Positions 35,619 to 44,383 of a stretch of 64,000 nucleotides of DNA are shown here, one piece after another. The DNA is from Caldicellulosiruptor changbaiensis. Lineage in GTDB: Bacteria; Bacillota; Thermoanaerobacteria; Caldicellulosiruptorales; Caldicellulosiruptoraceae. The position numbers were made by a program, and so were the translations under genes. The first letter of the stretch is position 1, and every line of letters starts with the position of its first letter. The notes under the pieces were generated by a model, which saw only the letters and a list, made by a program, of their open reading frames with translations, made no database searches and was not told the origin of the DNA. Location of the stretch: NCBI RefSeq assembly GCF_003999255.1, contig NZ_CP034791.1, forward strand, positions 701,001-765,000, given 5' to 3'.

Positions 35619-36514
35619 GAGACCAGGCTCAAGGCTTGAGGAATCTTGTCAAAAAGTCAAATACTTTTGACAGACAGGGCGAAAGATTTAATGACATTAC
35701 TTCAAAAGTTATCACAATTACAAGTGGAAAGGGTGGAGTTGGAAAGACAAACCTGACTGTAAATTTAGCTATTGCACTCAAGAAGATGGGCATTAATGTA
35801 TTAATAATAGATGCTGATTTGGGACTTTCAAATGTTGAGGTACTTCTTGGTACATCGCCAAAGTACACTGTAAAGGATGTATTAGAAGGCAAAAAAGAGA
35901 TAATGTCAATAGTTGAAGAAGGACCGTTTGGAGTAAAGTTCATCTCTGGTGGCTCTGGTATGGTTGACCTTGCAAACTTGGATGAGGAGAGGCTTTTTAG
36001 ACTTATAGAGAGTGCAGAAACTATTAATAAATACTTTGATATTGTGCTGATTGACACTGGTGCTGGTATATCCAAAAATGTAATGGAATTTGTAATGATG
36101 TCAGATGAGGTAATTGTAATCACAACGCCTGAACCAACCTCAATCACTGATGCATATGCAATAATCAAGGCTATAATTACAAGAAATTTTGATCATAAGA
36201 TAAACATTTTAGTGAACAGGGTACAAAATAACAAAGAAGCTGACGAAATTTTTTACAGACTAAGTGGGGTTATAAAAAGGTTTTTGCAAAGAGAAGTAGA
36301 ATATATAGGTTATATAGAGGAAAATGGAATTGTCTCAAAATCTGTTATCAAACAGGTGCCGTTTATGATATCATATGAAAAGAGTAGTATTTCAAAACAG
36401 GTTGAAGACATTGCAAAAAAGCTTGTCCAAAATAAAGATGTCTCAGAAAAAGATATGCCAAAAGGTTTTGCAAGGTTCATAGAAAGTATCATCAAAAAGT
36501 TTAAAGAGCAATAA
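35615..36514 (+). CDS. flhG: MinD-like ATPase FlhG (FleN/YlxH)
   Basis: FlhG activates the FlhF GTPase and limits flagellar number. The 299-residue protein has a basic N-terminal segment preceded by the DQAQGLRNLV activator helix. It has the deviant Walker A SGKGGVGKTNLTVNLA and the MinD signature DADLGLSNVEVLLG, and ends in a basic amphipathic tail that could bind membrane. Confidence 0.94.
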   Translation: MRDQAQGLRNLVKKSNTFDRQGERFNDITSKVITITSGKGGVGKTNLTVNLAIALKKMGINVLIIDADLGLSNVEVLLGTSPKYTVKDVLEGKKEIMSIVEEGPFGVKFISGGSGMVDLANLDEERLFRLIESAETINKYFDIVLIDTGAGISKNVMEFVMMSDEVIVITTPEPTSITDAYAIIKAIITRNFDHKINILVNRVQNNKEADEIFYRLSGVIKRFLQREVEYIGYIEENGIVSKSVIKQVPFMISYEKSSISKQVEDIAKKLVQNKDVSEKDMPKGFARFIESIIKKFKEQ

Positions 36515-36529
36515 AAGAGGGGGCTTTTT

Positions 36530-37219
36530 ATGCGCAAAATTTTTAAGGTAGGAGATAAGATTGAGATTGTTAGAATAGACAGGCGTACATGGGAAGAAAA
36601 GGGTGTGCAGTATGTTTCCAAAATTGCCGATATAAAAGATGAGTATTTTTATGTATTTACACCCATAAGAGAAGGTGTATATGTAACTTTCTTCATTGAG
36701 GAAATTGTGAGAATATATAAAGTAATGCCAGACGGTGTGTGGGTATTTGACGCAGTAGTTGAAGATAGGTTCAAAGAGCCAGAGTATATGATAAAAATTA
36801 GACAGATATCTGACATTCGCAAAATTCAAAGGCGCATGTTTTTCAGACTTCCTATAAACTTAGATATATTTGTAAAATTATTAAATCCTCAAGAAGGTGA
36901 GATAAGTGAAAATCTCCAAAATGGTTTTTCAGAGGGAAAAATAGTAAAGGCATTGACAAAGGACATCAGTGGTGGAGGTGTTTGTTTTTTAACTCAAGAA
37001 GAGTTTAATATACATGACATTATACTGACGAAAATTCCTATTGAAGGTGAAGAGCTTATACTTAAGGCCCAAATTTTAAGGAAAGAAAGAGTAGACCATC
37101 ATATTTATAGATTTATGTACGGTTCTAAATTCATAGAGGCGAAACAAAATGAGATAGACAAGATTGTCCGGTATATATTCAAAGAGCAGCAAAAAATGAG
37201 ACAAAAAGGGCTTTTGTAA
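36530..37219 (+). CDS. YcgR-like c-di-GMP effector with PilZ domain
   Basis: The 229-residue protein has an N-terminal YcgR-type beta domain (about residues 1-95) and a C-terminal PilZ domain. The PilZ motifs are RRMFFR (R-x3-R) and, about 45 residues later, DISGGG (D/N-x-S-x2-G), which bind cyclic di-GMP. Such proteins act as a motor brake (YpfA/DgrA in Bacillus, YcgR in Escherichia). Its place in the flagellar operon supports that role. It occupies a position often held by cheB. Confidence 0.85.
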   Translation: MRKIFKVGDKIEIVRIDRRTWEEKGVQYVSKIADIKDEYFYVFTPIREGVYVTFFIEEIVRIYKVMPDGVWVFDAVVEDRFKEPEYMIKIRQISDIRKIQRRMFFRLPINLDIFVKLLNPQEGEISENLQNGFSEGKIVKALTKDISGGGVCFLTQEEFNIHDIILTKIPIEGEELILKAQILRKERVDHHIYRFMYGSKFIEAKQNEIDKIVRYIFKEQQKMRQKGLL

Positions 37220-37255
37220 ATAAGCCTTATTGCTAAAGAAGGAGTGATGAAGGTT

Positions 37256-39250
37256 ATGGATATGTCTCAGTACTTAGGTATGTTCATAGAAGAAGCAAAA
37301 GACCATATTCAGAGCTTGAATGACAACATGCTAAAGTTAGAAGAAAACCCTGAAGATTTGCAGCTTATTAATGAGATTTTCAGGTCTGCACATACCTTAA
37401 AAGGCATGGCTGGCACAATGGGCTTTGTGAATATGCAAAAGCTCACACATGCTATGGAAAATGTTTTGGCTGCTGCACGAGATGGCAAACTCAGAATAAA
37501 TAGCAATATAATGGATGTGCTTTTCAAAACTGTTGACGCCTTAGAAGAATATTTGGATGTCATTGTGGCAACAGGTACAGAAGGGTCGGAACAGAATCTT
37601 CAGCTTGTAAATAGCTTAAATGGCATTTTGGGTAGGCCGCAAGAAGAAATGGTTGCAAGTGCAAAGAAAGCAACTGCCCAGTTAGAGTATGATGAGTTTG
37701 TGATAAGAGCAATTGAGAGGGCTTATTCGCAGGGGTTTAATGTTTATAAATTTGATGTTGAGCTTGATCCAAACTGTCTTTTAAAGTCTGCAAGGGCGTA
37801 TCTTGTTTTCAAGGCGGTTGAGGAGCTGGGTGAGATAATAAATTCAAAACCACCTGTTCAGGATATTGAAGATGAAAAATTTGACTTTGAGTTTAGTATT
37901 ACAATTGTTAGCAAAGAGCCTCTTGAGAAAATAAGAGAAAGGATTTTGTCTATTTCAGAGATAAGAGAGGCAAAAGGTATAGAGGTAAAGGTTGGAGATG
38001 TCAAGGTAGAGGGAACTCAACAGGAGGTAAGCAGAACTGAAGAGGTTCAAAGTACAGAAGCTGTGAAGGTTGTGCGTGAACAAAAACAAGAAGGGCTTCA
38101 AAGAACAAGTAAAACTGTTAGAGTTGATATAGAGAGATTGGATGTTTTGATGAACTTAGTAAGCGAGCTTATAATAATCAAGAGCAGAATTGAAGGATTT
38201 GCAAAGAAGTACAATGATAGACAATACGAAGAGTCCATTGAGTACTTAGAAAGGATTACAACAAGCCTTCATGATGCTGTAATGAAGGTAAGAATGGTAC
38301 CTGTTGAGAGGGTATTTTCCAGATTTCCAAGAATGATGAGAGATTTGGCAAGAGAGCTTGGAAAAGAGTTTGAACTTGTAATGTCTGGTGAGGACACAGA
38401 GGTTGACAGAACTATTGTGGATGAGCTTGGAGACCCGCTTATACACCTTTTGAGAAATGCAGCAGACCATGGCATAGAAGAACCAGAAGAGAGAGTAAAA
38501 AATGGAAAGCCAAGAAGCGGGCTTATAAAGCTTTCTGCTTATCATGATGGTAATAATGTTGTGATTGAGGTTGAAGATGATGGCAAGGGAATTGACATAG
38601 AAAAGGTTAAGAAAAAGGCAATTGAAAAAGGACTTTTAAAAGAAGACCAATTAGATTTATCTGAACAAGAAATTATAGATTTTCTATTTCTACCAAGTTT
38701 TTCAACGAAAGACAAGGTTACAAACCTGTCAGGAAGAGGTGTAGGTCTTGATGTTGTTAAGACAAAGATTGAACAGCTTGGTGGTATGATTGAGGTAAAA
38801 ACAGAGAAAGGCAAAGGTACAAAGTTTGTAATAAGATTGCCTTTGACATTAGCAATAATCCAAGCGCTTTTGGTAACTGTTAAAGATGAGATTTATGCAA
38901 TTCCTATTGCCTCAATAAAAGAGATAATTGATGTTGCAAGAGATGATATTAAAGTTGTCCAAAAGGGCAAAGAGATAATTATGCTCAGAAATCAGGTCAT
39001 TCCTATAAAATACCTCCACAAGATTGTAGGGCTTGAGGCAGATTTGGACAAGAAGAAGTACACAGTTGTTATAGTAAAGCGCGGAGAAAAGTTGACTGGA
39101 ATCGTGGTGGATAAGCTTTTAGGTCAGCAGGACATAGTTATTAAATCACTTGGGAAATATTTAGAGGGAATTAGGCTTGTTTCTGGTGCAACAATACTTG
39201 GGGATGGGTCTGTTGCCATGATACTTGACCCTAACATGCTCAGTGTATAA
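37256..39250 (+). CDS. cheA: Chemotaxis histidine kinase CheA
   Basis: CheA senses receptor state through CheW and phosphorylates CheY. The 664-residue protein starts at ATG 37256 (AAGGAG 11 bases upstream). The P1 domain holds phospho-His46 in FRSAHTLKG. A P2-like middle and Glu/Gln-rich linker follow. P3 is the VDIERLDVLMNLVSELIIIKSR helices, and the P4 kinase has HLLRNAADHGIE (N box), DDGKGID and GRGVGLDVV. The last part is a P5 CheW-like domain (PIASIKEIIDV). All parts are intact. Confidence 0.96.
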   Translation: MDMSQYLGMFIEEAKDHIQSLNDNMLKLEENPEDLQLINEIFRSAHTLKGMAGTMGFVNMQKLTHAMENVLAAARDGKLRINSNIMDVLFKTVDALEEYLDVIVATGTEGSEQNLQLVNSLNGILGRPQEEMVASAKKATAQLEYDEFVIRAIERAYSQGFNVYKFDVELDPNCLLKSARAYLVFKAVEELGEIINSKPPVQDIEDEKFDFEFSITIVSKEPLEKIRERILSISEIREAKGIEVKVGDVKVEGTQQEVSRTEEVQSTEAVKVVREQKQEGLQRTSKTVRVDIERLDVLMNLVSELIIIKSRIEGFAKKYNDRQYEESIEYLERITTSLHDAVMKVRMVPVERVFSRFPRMMRDLARELGKEFELVMSGEDTEVDRTIVDELGDPLIHLLRNAADHGIEEPEERVKNGKPRSGLIKLSAYHDGNNVVIEVEDDGKGIDIEKVKKKAIEKGLLKEDQLDLSEQEIIDFLFLPSFSTKDKVTNLSGRGVGLDVVKTKIEQLGGMIEVKTEKGKGTKFVIRLPLTLAIIQALLVTVKDEIYAIPIASIKEIIDVARDDIKVVQKGKEIIMLRNQVIPIKYLHKIVGLEADLDKKKYTVVIVKRGEKLTGIVVDKLLGQQDIVIKSLGKYLEGIRLVSGATILGDGSVAMILDPNMLSV

Positions 39251-39276
39251 AAGAAAAATAGAGGTGAGGTGTAAGT

Positions 39277-39699
39277 ATGGAACAGTATCTTATTTTCAGG
39301 TTAGCAGATGAATACTATGGACTTTTGGTGAGCTTTATAGAAAACATTGAAAAAATGATGCCAATTACACGTGTACCGAATACCAAAGAGTATATAAAGG
39401 GTGTTGTGAACCTACGTGGTGAGATTGTACCTGTGATTGACCTTAGAGAAAAAATAGGAGTCAGAAAAGAAGAGTTTGGGGAAGAGACAAGGATTTTAAT
39501 TGTCAACTGGAAGAATGAGTTCAAAGTGGGTTTAATTATTGATGAGGTTTTAGATGTTGTCTACCTCACCAAAGAGGATTTTGATTCTGCTACAAGAGAT
39601 AGAAATGAGTTTACTTTTTCAATAGCAAAGTATAATGACATGCTTATAAACATAATAAATTTGGAAGATGTTTTGTTTGAAAAGGTTGAGGAGGTTTAA
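39277..39699 (+). CDS. cheW: Chemotaxis coupling protein CheW
   Basis: The 140-residue adaptor has the CheW fold with EYYGLLVSFIENIEKMMPITRVPNTKEYIKGVVNLRGEIVPVIDLREKIG, where the NLRG.I.PV.DL core is diagnostic. It links receptors to CheA. It lies between cheA and cheC. Confidence 0.95.
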   Translation: MEQYLIFRLADEYYGLLVSFIENIEKMMPITRVPNTKEYIKGVVNLRGEIVPVIDLREKIGVRKEEFGEETRILIVNWKNEFKVGLIIDEVLDVVYLTKEDFDSATRDRNEFTFSIAKYNDMLINIINLEDVLFEKVEEV

Positions 39700-39704
39700 A
39701 TTTT

Positions 39705-40322
39705 ATGAATTTTTCAAGTAATGAAATAAATGAGATGTATTTAGATGTCCTGAGAGAGCTTGGGAACATTGGGACAGGAAATGCAATCTCTGCCCTTGCC
39801 ATGATGATTGGAAGGCGCATTGATATGAAGGTGCCTGTTGTTAAAATGGTAGATTTGAAAGAAGTACCCGAGATTTTAGGTGGGGCAGAGATACCTGTTG
39901 TTGGTATACTTTTAAATGTTGAGGGTGATATAGACGGATTTATTATGCTTGTGATGTCGCAAGCATCAGCACACATTTTAGTAAATATGCTCCTTGGCAC
40001 ATCATTGAACGGCTATAGTGAATTTACAGATATTGAAAAATCTGCCCTCACTGAGATAGGAAACATCTTAGCTGGGGCATACCTGACAGCTTTGGCTTCA
40101 TTAACAGGTTTTAAGATGATTCAGTCTGTTCCACAGCTTGCAGAAGACATGGCAGGAGCGATATTGAGCTTTCCTGCAATTCAATTTGGTGAGACAGGTG
40201 ATAATGCTCTTTATATTGAAACAGAGATTTTTGAGTCAAGTAGCAGGATTGTTGCTGATTTCTTTTTAATACCAACAATAGAATCATATCAAAAAATGCT
40301 AAAAGCATTGGGAGTAGCGTAG
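39705..40322 (+). CDS. cheC: CheY-P phosphatase CheC
   Basis: The 205-residue CheC family protein has two E-x2-N active motifs, ELGNIGTGNA near residue 17 and EIGNILAGAY near residue 118, which mark the two-site CheC class. With CheD it removes phosphate from CheY-P and takes part in adaptation. cheD starts 3 bases after its stop. Confidence 0.94.
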   Translation: MNFSSNEINEMYLDVLRELGNIGTGNAISALAMMIGRRIDMKVPVVKMVDLKEVPEILGGAEIPVVGILLNVEGDIDGFIMLVMSQASAHILVNMLLGTSLNGYSEFTDIEKSALTEIGNILAGAYLTALASLTGFKMIQSVPQLAEDMAGAILSFPAIQFGETGDNALYIETEIFESSSRIVADFFLIPTIESYQKMLKALGVA

Positions 40323-40325
40323 AAG

Positions 40326-40808
40326 ATGATAGAAACAATTAAAGTAGGAATGGCAGACTTAAATGTAACCAAGTATCCAAACATTCTTACAACACTTGGT
40401 CTTGGTTCATGTGTTGGGGTTTGTGTATATGATAGTAAAAACAAGATAATCGGTATGATACATATAATGCTTCCTTATAGCTGGGGTGTAAAAAACAACA
40501 GTAACCCTGCAAAGTTTGCTGATACAGGTATTCCACTCTTGATAGAGAAGATGGAAAGTCTTGGCTCTCAAAAGAAAGACATGGTTGCTAAGCTTGCGGG
40601 CGGTGCGCAAATGTTTGAAGTGACAAGAAGCGAGTTTATGAACATAGGAAAGCGCAATGTAGAAGCTGCCAAGAAGATTTTGGATGAGCTAAAAATACCA
40701 ATTGTTGCTGAAGATACAGGCGGTAATTATGGTAGGACAATAATATTCTACTCTGAAGATGGTAGGTTAGAAATAAAGACAATCGGGAAGGGAACAAAAA
40801 CTATCTAA
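40326..40808 (+). CDS. cheD: Chemoreceptor glutamine deamidase CheD
   Basis: CheD deamidates receptor glutamines and is held by CheC. The 160-residue protein has the catalytic Cys in TLGLGSCVGVCVYD, the His in IGMIHIMLP, and the AKLAGGAQMF block. The C-terminus (EDTGGNYGRTIIF) is typical. Confidence 0.94.
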   Translation: MIETIKVGMADLNVTKYPNILTTLGLGSCVGVCVYDSKNKIIGMIHIMLPYSWGVKNNSNPAKFADTGIPLLIEKMESLGSQKKDMVAKLAGGAQMFEVTRSEFMNIGKRNVEAAKKILDELKIPIVAEDTGGNYGRTIIFYSEDGRLEIKTIGKGTKTI

Positions 40809-40824
40809 AGGAGAAGACAAAGCT

Positions 40825-41004
40825 TTGAAATGGGAGCAAATATTACCTGAAATTTTGGCATTGATAGGAGGAAGCATTGTTTTTTTGGCATGTCTTGTGA
40901 CAAGAAAGTCAGGTGAATATACATTTTTTTCCACATTTATTGTATCTGCAGTAGGATATCTTTGTGGACATTTTATAAAAGGATTAATTGAAAATGACAG
41001 CTAA
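40825..41004 (+). CDS. Small two-helix membrane protein between cheD and fliA
   Basis: A 59-residue ORF starts at TTG 40825, with AAGGAG ending 11 bases upstream, and stops at TAA 41002-41004. It has two predicted transmembrane helices: ILALIGGSIVFLACLVT, then after the charged turn RKSGEY the segment FFSTFIVSAVGYLCGHFI. The tail is polar (IENDS). It fills the gap between two operon genes exactly, and the fliA ribosome site follows its stop. I do not recognise the family. The position suggests a membrane partner in chemotaxis or sigma-factor control, but nothing in the sequence shows which. Confidence 0.65.
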   Translation: MKWEQILPEILALIGGSIVFLACLVTRKSGEYTFFSTFIVSAVGYLCGHFIKGLIENDS

Positions 41005-41026
41005 ATTTTTGAGGGGAATTTATACA

Positions 41027-41764
41027 ATGGATGAGGCATTTTTGTGGGAAAAGTACTCAAAGACAAAAGATCCAAAAATAAAAGAACAGCTTACACTCAG
41101 ATATATGCCACTTGTAAAACTCATTGCAGGCAGAATGGCAATGTATTTTGGTGGAAATGTTGAGTATGATGATTTAGTCAGTTACGGCTCACTTGGCCTT
41201 TTAGATGCAATTGAAAAGTACGACAGTCAAAAAGGTGTTAAATTTGAAACATATGCATATACACGCATAAGGGGTGCTATTATTGACTGTGTCAGAAGCC
41301 AGGATTGGGTGCCGAGAAGCATCAGACAAAAAGCAAAGGAAGTAGAAAAAGCGTATATTGAAATAGAAAAAGAAGGTAAAATACCAACAGATGAAGAAGT
41401 AGCAAAAAGAACAGGCCTCACTTTATCAGAGTTTCAAAAACTTAAAGAAAAAATAAGTAGCGGGATGATTCTTTCACTTGAAGGTTTTCTTGAACAAAAC
41501 TATGAGATAAAAATAGGCGGGCTTGAGGACTTTGTTTCTCATCCAGAAGTATTTATTGAAAATGAGGAGCTAAAGGAGGTGCTCAGACAAGAAATAGAAA
41601 GTCTTTCTGAAAACGAGAAAATGGTTATTCTTCTTTATTATTTTGAAGAACTTAGCATAAAAGAGATAGCCAAGATTTTAGGTGTTTCTGAGTCAAGAGT
41701 AAGTCAGCTTCACACACGAGCCTTGCTTAAACTGCGAGCAAAATTGGAAAAGCATCTTGGCTGA
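41027..41764 (+). CDS. fliA: Flagellar sigma factor FliA/SigD (sigma-28)
   Basis: The 245-residue sigma-70 family factor directs late flagellar and chemotaxis genes. Region 2 is clear (RYMPLVKLIAGRMA, YDDLVSYGSLGLLDAIEKYD, FETYAYTRIRGAIIDCVR). Region 3 follows, and region 4 is LYYFEELSIKEIAKILGVSESRVSQLHTRAL. ATG 41027 is preferred because GAGGGG precedes it. A longer in-frame start at TTG 40988 would overlap the small gene upstream. No FlgM gene is in the window. Confidence 0.93.
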   Translation: MDEAFLWEKYSKTKDPKIKEQLTLRYMPLVKLIAGRMAMYFGGNVEYDDLVSYGSLGLLDAIEKYDSQKGVKFETYAYTRIRGAIIDCVRSQDWVPRSIRQKAKEVEKAYIEIEKEGKIPTDEEVAKRTGLTLSEFQKLKEKISSGMILSLEGFLEQNYEIKIGGLEDFVSHPEVFIENEELKEVLRQEIESLSENEKMVILLYYFEELSIKEIAKILGVSESRVSQLHTRALLKLRAKLEKHLG

Positions 41765-41795
41765 AGAAATCTTGTGTCGAAAGGAGAGCCTTTTT

Positions 41796-43184
41796 ATGCC
41801 TGAGGAAAATCTTAAGGTTGACATCAAGGTAATGGTAACATCTGATAAATTAAAAGCAAGTGTAATTTTGATGCTCAATCAAAATGGTGTAGACTTGACA
41901 TTTGAAAATATATTGAATGCCTTGAGAGCAAATAAGATTAGTTATGGAATTGATGAAAATGCAGTAAAGAAGCTTGTTGAAGCTCCTGTGTTTGGATCAC
42001 CAGTTGTGGTTGCGCAAGGAAAACCGCCTGGGAAGCCTGTTGATGGCAAGCTCATATATCATTTTGATATAAAACGTGAAATAAAGCCAAAAGAGCTTCC
42101 TGATGGTAGAGTTGACTACAAAGATTTAGGAATTGTTCAAAATGTCAGAAAAGACGATGTTCTTGTTACAATGATTGACCCTGTTGATGGAGAAAACGGG
42201 ATTGATGTTTTTGGAGGGGTGATCAGAGGACAGAAGGGCAAAAAGGTAAATCTTCCTCGAGGGAAAAATACATACATTGATGCTGACGGACATACACTGA
42301 GGGCTGCATGTGACGGGCAGGTTTCCATCATAGAAGGTAAGGTTGTTGTTCTAAACACATTGGAGATATCTTCTGATATTGATAATTCCACAGGAAATAT
42401 AAACTTGGTTGGTAATGTTCATATAAAGGGAAGTGTTTTGTCTGGGTTTAAGGTTGTTGCTGAGGGAAATGTTGAGGTTGAGGGGATTGTTGAAGCAGCC
42501 GAGATTGAAGCAAAAGGAAGTGTGATTTTGCACAAAGGTATAACTGGAATGGGAAAAGGCAGAATAATCTCTCAAAAGAGTGTCGTTGCAAAGTTTATTG
42601 AAAATGCGACCGTGATAGCTGCAGATGATATCCAAGCTGAGGCAATTGTCCACAGCGACATCAAGTGCGGAGGAAAATTAACTTTAATTGGCAAAAAAGC
42701 TTCGATTGTAGGTGGTACTTGTAAAGTTGGTAAAGAAGTTGAAGCAAAAGTTATAGGTTCATATCTGTCTACAACCACAGAGATTGAGGTCGGTGTTGAC
42801 CCGATTATGATTGAAAGGTATAGAGATATTAAAAAAGAAATTGCTGAGCTGAAGGAAAATATAAAAAAGTGTGAACAGGGAATTGAGGTTCTCAGAAAGA
42901 TTGAAGCAACTGGTGGGCTTACGGATGAGAAAAGGGAAATGCTCCAAAAGTTTACACGCTCAAAAATTGTATCAGCTGAGAGGTTAAAGTCACTTCAACT
43001 TGAGCTTGAAGAGATAGAAAAAAGGCTTGAGGAGCGAAATGAAGGTGTGGTAAAGGTCCAGGATGTGATTTATCCAGGCGTGAAGATTACAATAGGAAAT
43101 GTGTGCAAGCTTATAAAAGAGCCTGTAAAGTACTGTAAGATTTACAGAGAGGATGCTGACATAAAGATAGCTCCGTATAGTTAA
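41796..43184 (+). CDS. FapA-type flagellar assembly protein (DUF342)
   Basis: The 462-residue DUF342 protein has an N-terminal region ending GKPPGKPVDGKLIYHFD. A glycine-rich beta-helical core of repeating short strands follows (for example GNINLVGNVHIKGSVLSG, AKGSVILHKGI, DIQAEAIVHSDIKCGG). A long coiled coil (about residues 350-430) precedes a small C-terminal beta part. The family is commonly encoded after fliA in Clostridia, and FapA in Vibrio affects polar flagellar regulation. ATG 41796 has AAAGGAG at 9 bases. The biochemical role is unknown. Confidence 0.83.
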   Translation: MPEENLKVDIKVMVTSDKLKASVILMLNQNGVDLTFENILNALRANKISYGIDENAVKKLVEAPVFGSPVVVAQGKPPGKPVDGKLIYHFDIKREIKPKELPDGRVDYKDLGIVQNVRKDDVLVTMIDPVDGENGIDVFGGVIRGQKGKKVNLPRGKNTYIDADGHTLRAACDGQVSIIEGKVVVLNTLEISSDIDNSTGNINLVGNVHIKGSVLSGFKVVAEGNVEVEGIVEAAEIEAKGSVILHKGITGMGKGRIISQKSVVAKFIENATVIAADDIQAEAIVHSDIKCGGKLTLIGKKASIVGGTCKVGKEVEAKVIGSYLSTTTEIEVGVDPIMIERYRDIKKEIAELKENIKKCEQGIEVLRKIEATGGLTDEKREMLQKFTRSKIVSAERLKSLQLELEEIEKRLEERNEGVVKVQDVIYPGVKITIGNVCKLIKEPVKYCKIYREDADIKIAPYS

Positions 43185-43207
43185 GAAAAAAGGAGATGAT
43201 TTTTATT

Positions 43208-43471
43208 ATGCACATCCGGCCAATTGATGTTAAGATTTTGTATCCAAAATCTACAGAGGTCTCCCAAATTGTGTTTGGTGAACAGCAAAAAGAAAATATG
43301 CTAAAGCATATAAATGCCCAAAAAAATCAGTCAAAGGTGGATGAGGATTTAAAAAGAGTTAGGGGGAAGGACAACGTTTCAGAAATAAGGCTAACCCAAA
43401 AACAAGAAAGAGAAAGGCAAAGGGCAAAAAAAGAGAAAAAACCAAATAAGGGTTTAGATATCAGAGTTTGA
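43208..43471 (+). CDS. Small basic conserved protein of the flagellar operon
   Basis: The 87-residue protein starts MHIRPIDVKILYPKSTEVSQI and then becomes a highly charged Lys/Glu/Arg/Gln helix (KQERERQRAKKEKKP). Proteins with this N-terminal IRP.D....P...EV pattern are often found at this place in clostridial flagellar operons. No function is known to me. ATG 43208 fits the AAGGAG site better than ATG 43196, which would sit directly on it. Confidence 0.7.
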   Translation: MHIRPIDVKILYPKSTEVSQIVFGEQQKENMLKHINAQKNQSKVDEDLKRVRGKDNVSEIRLTQKQERERQRAKKEKKPNKGLDIRV

Positions 43472-43484
43472 CAGAGGGAGAAAA

Positions 43485-44018
43485 ATGATGGATGCTTATG
43501 TTGTGCTTTTTATCTTTTTTGGGCTTATTGTAGTATTTATTTCCTTAAAGTCAATAAAGAAAGATATAGAAAAGGGTGAAAAGGTTCTAATTGAATCTGC
43601 GAAGACTGCTCAAAAGCTTTCTCAGCTTTTAAATGAAGCAATTGAAACAATTGAAGAGCTCGATAATTTTGGTGAGTATATAATCGAGAGAATAGAAAAC
43701 AAGGTAAAATGGGCAGAAGAAGAGACTTCTCAAATAAGAGACAGGAAAAATGAAAATTTTAAGGAATCACAAAAGGGTTATGAGAGTTTGTCAGGAAATG
43801 AGGAAATAGATATCAAAGACACGCGAAATGCAAATGATATGAAGAATCTTGAGAACCTCGAGCTTATTTCTGAGAAACAATCAAAGGAGGAGATTTATCG
43901 AAGAGCTGTTGAGCTATACAGGCAGGGCTTTAGCATTGAAGAGATTGCTTCAACCCTTCAGATAGGCAAAGGTGAGACAAAACTTGCACTGAAGATTGTA
44001 GGGAGGGAAAAGGTCTGA
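43485..44018 (+). CDS. DUF6115-type membrane-anchored protein with C-terminal helix-turn-helix
   Basis: The 177-residue protein has an N-terminal transmembrane anchor (VVLFIFFGLIVVFISL), a Glu/Lys-rich helical middle, and a C-terminal segment (IYRRAVELYRQGFSIEEIASTLQIGKGETKLAL). That segment looks like a helix-turn-helix of the resolvase or sigma-factor kind. This architecture fits the DUF6115 family. It is the second last gene of the flagellar operon and its stop overlaps the next start as CTGA. Confidence 0.7.
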   Translation: MMDAYVVLFIFFGLIVVFISLKSIKKDIEKGEKVLIESAKTAQKLSQLLNEAIETIEELDNFGEYIIERIENKVKWAEEETSQIRDRKNENFKESQKGYESLSGNEEIDIKDTRNANDMKNLENLELISEKQSKEEIYRRAVELYRQGFSIEEIASTLQIGKGETKLALKIVGREKV

Positions 44019-44335
44019 AGTGGTATAAATTTGTTTTATTTGGAATTGGTATTGGATGGATTTTAGGAATCTGCTCAATGTATTTTTTATTTAGTGCAAA
44101 TTATAATTCAAATAAAGGGAATTTAGAGGACAAAGTGGACATTTATATAAACAGCATGGATAATTTGAGCAATGTGCTTTATCAAAATGGCGTAATACAA
44201 GACAAAAACTCATTTGACCGTTTTTTAAAATTTATAAATGCAGATAAAAAACATTTTAAGATAGGCAAAAAGGTTACTTTTAAAAAAGCTATGACATATG
44301 AAGAGATTTTTGAGACTATTTACCAAAATAAGTAA
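44015..44335 (+). CDS. YceG/MltG-like membrane protein lacking the catalytic domain
   Basis: The frame is open from CTG 44015, which overlaps the previous stop as CTGA and has GGGAGGG nine bases upstream, giving 106 residues. One N-terminal transmembrane helix (FVLFGIGIGWILGICSMYFLF) is followed by an extracytoplasmic part. That part has the YceG/MltG LysM-like subdomain pattern (VIQDKNSFDRFLKF, then KVTFKKAMTYEEIFETI). The transglycosylase catalytic domain is absent. If CTG is not used, ATG 44078 would remove the membrane helix, so the longer form is preferred. Its role is unknown; cell-wall passage of the rod is a guess. Confidence 0.6.
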   Translation: MKWYKFVLFGIGIGWILGICSMYFLFSANYNSNKGNLEDKVDIYINSMDNLSNVLYQNGVIQDKNSFDRFLKFINADKKHFKIGKKVTFKKAMTYEEIFETIYQNK

Positions 44336-44383
44336 ATTTTGGGATAACTTTTGAAGAAAATATCAAAGCTGTGGGGTTAGAAA

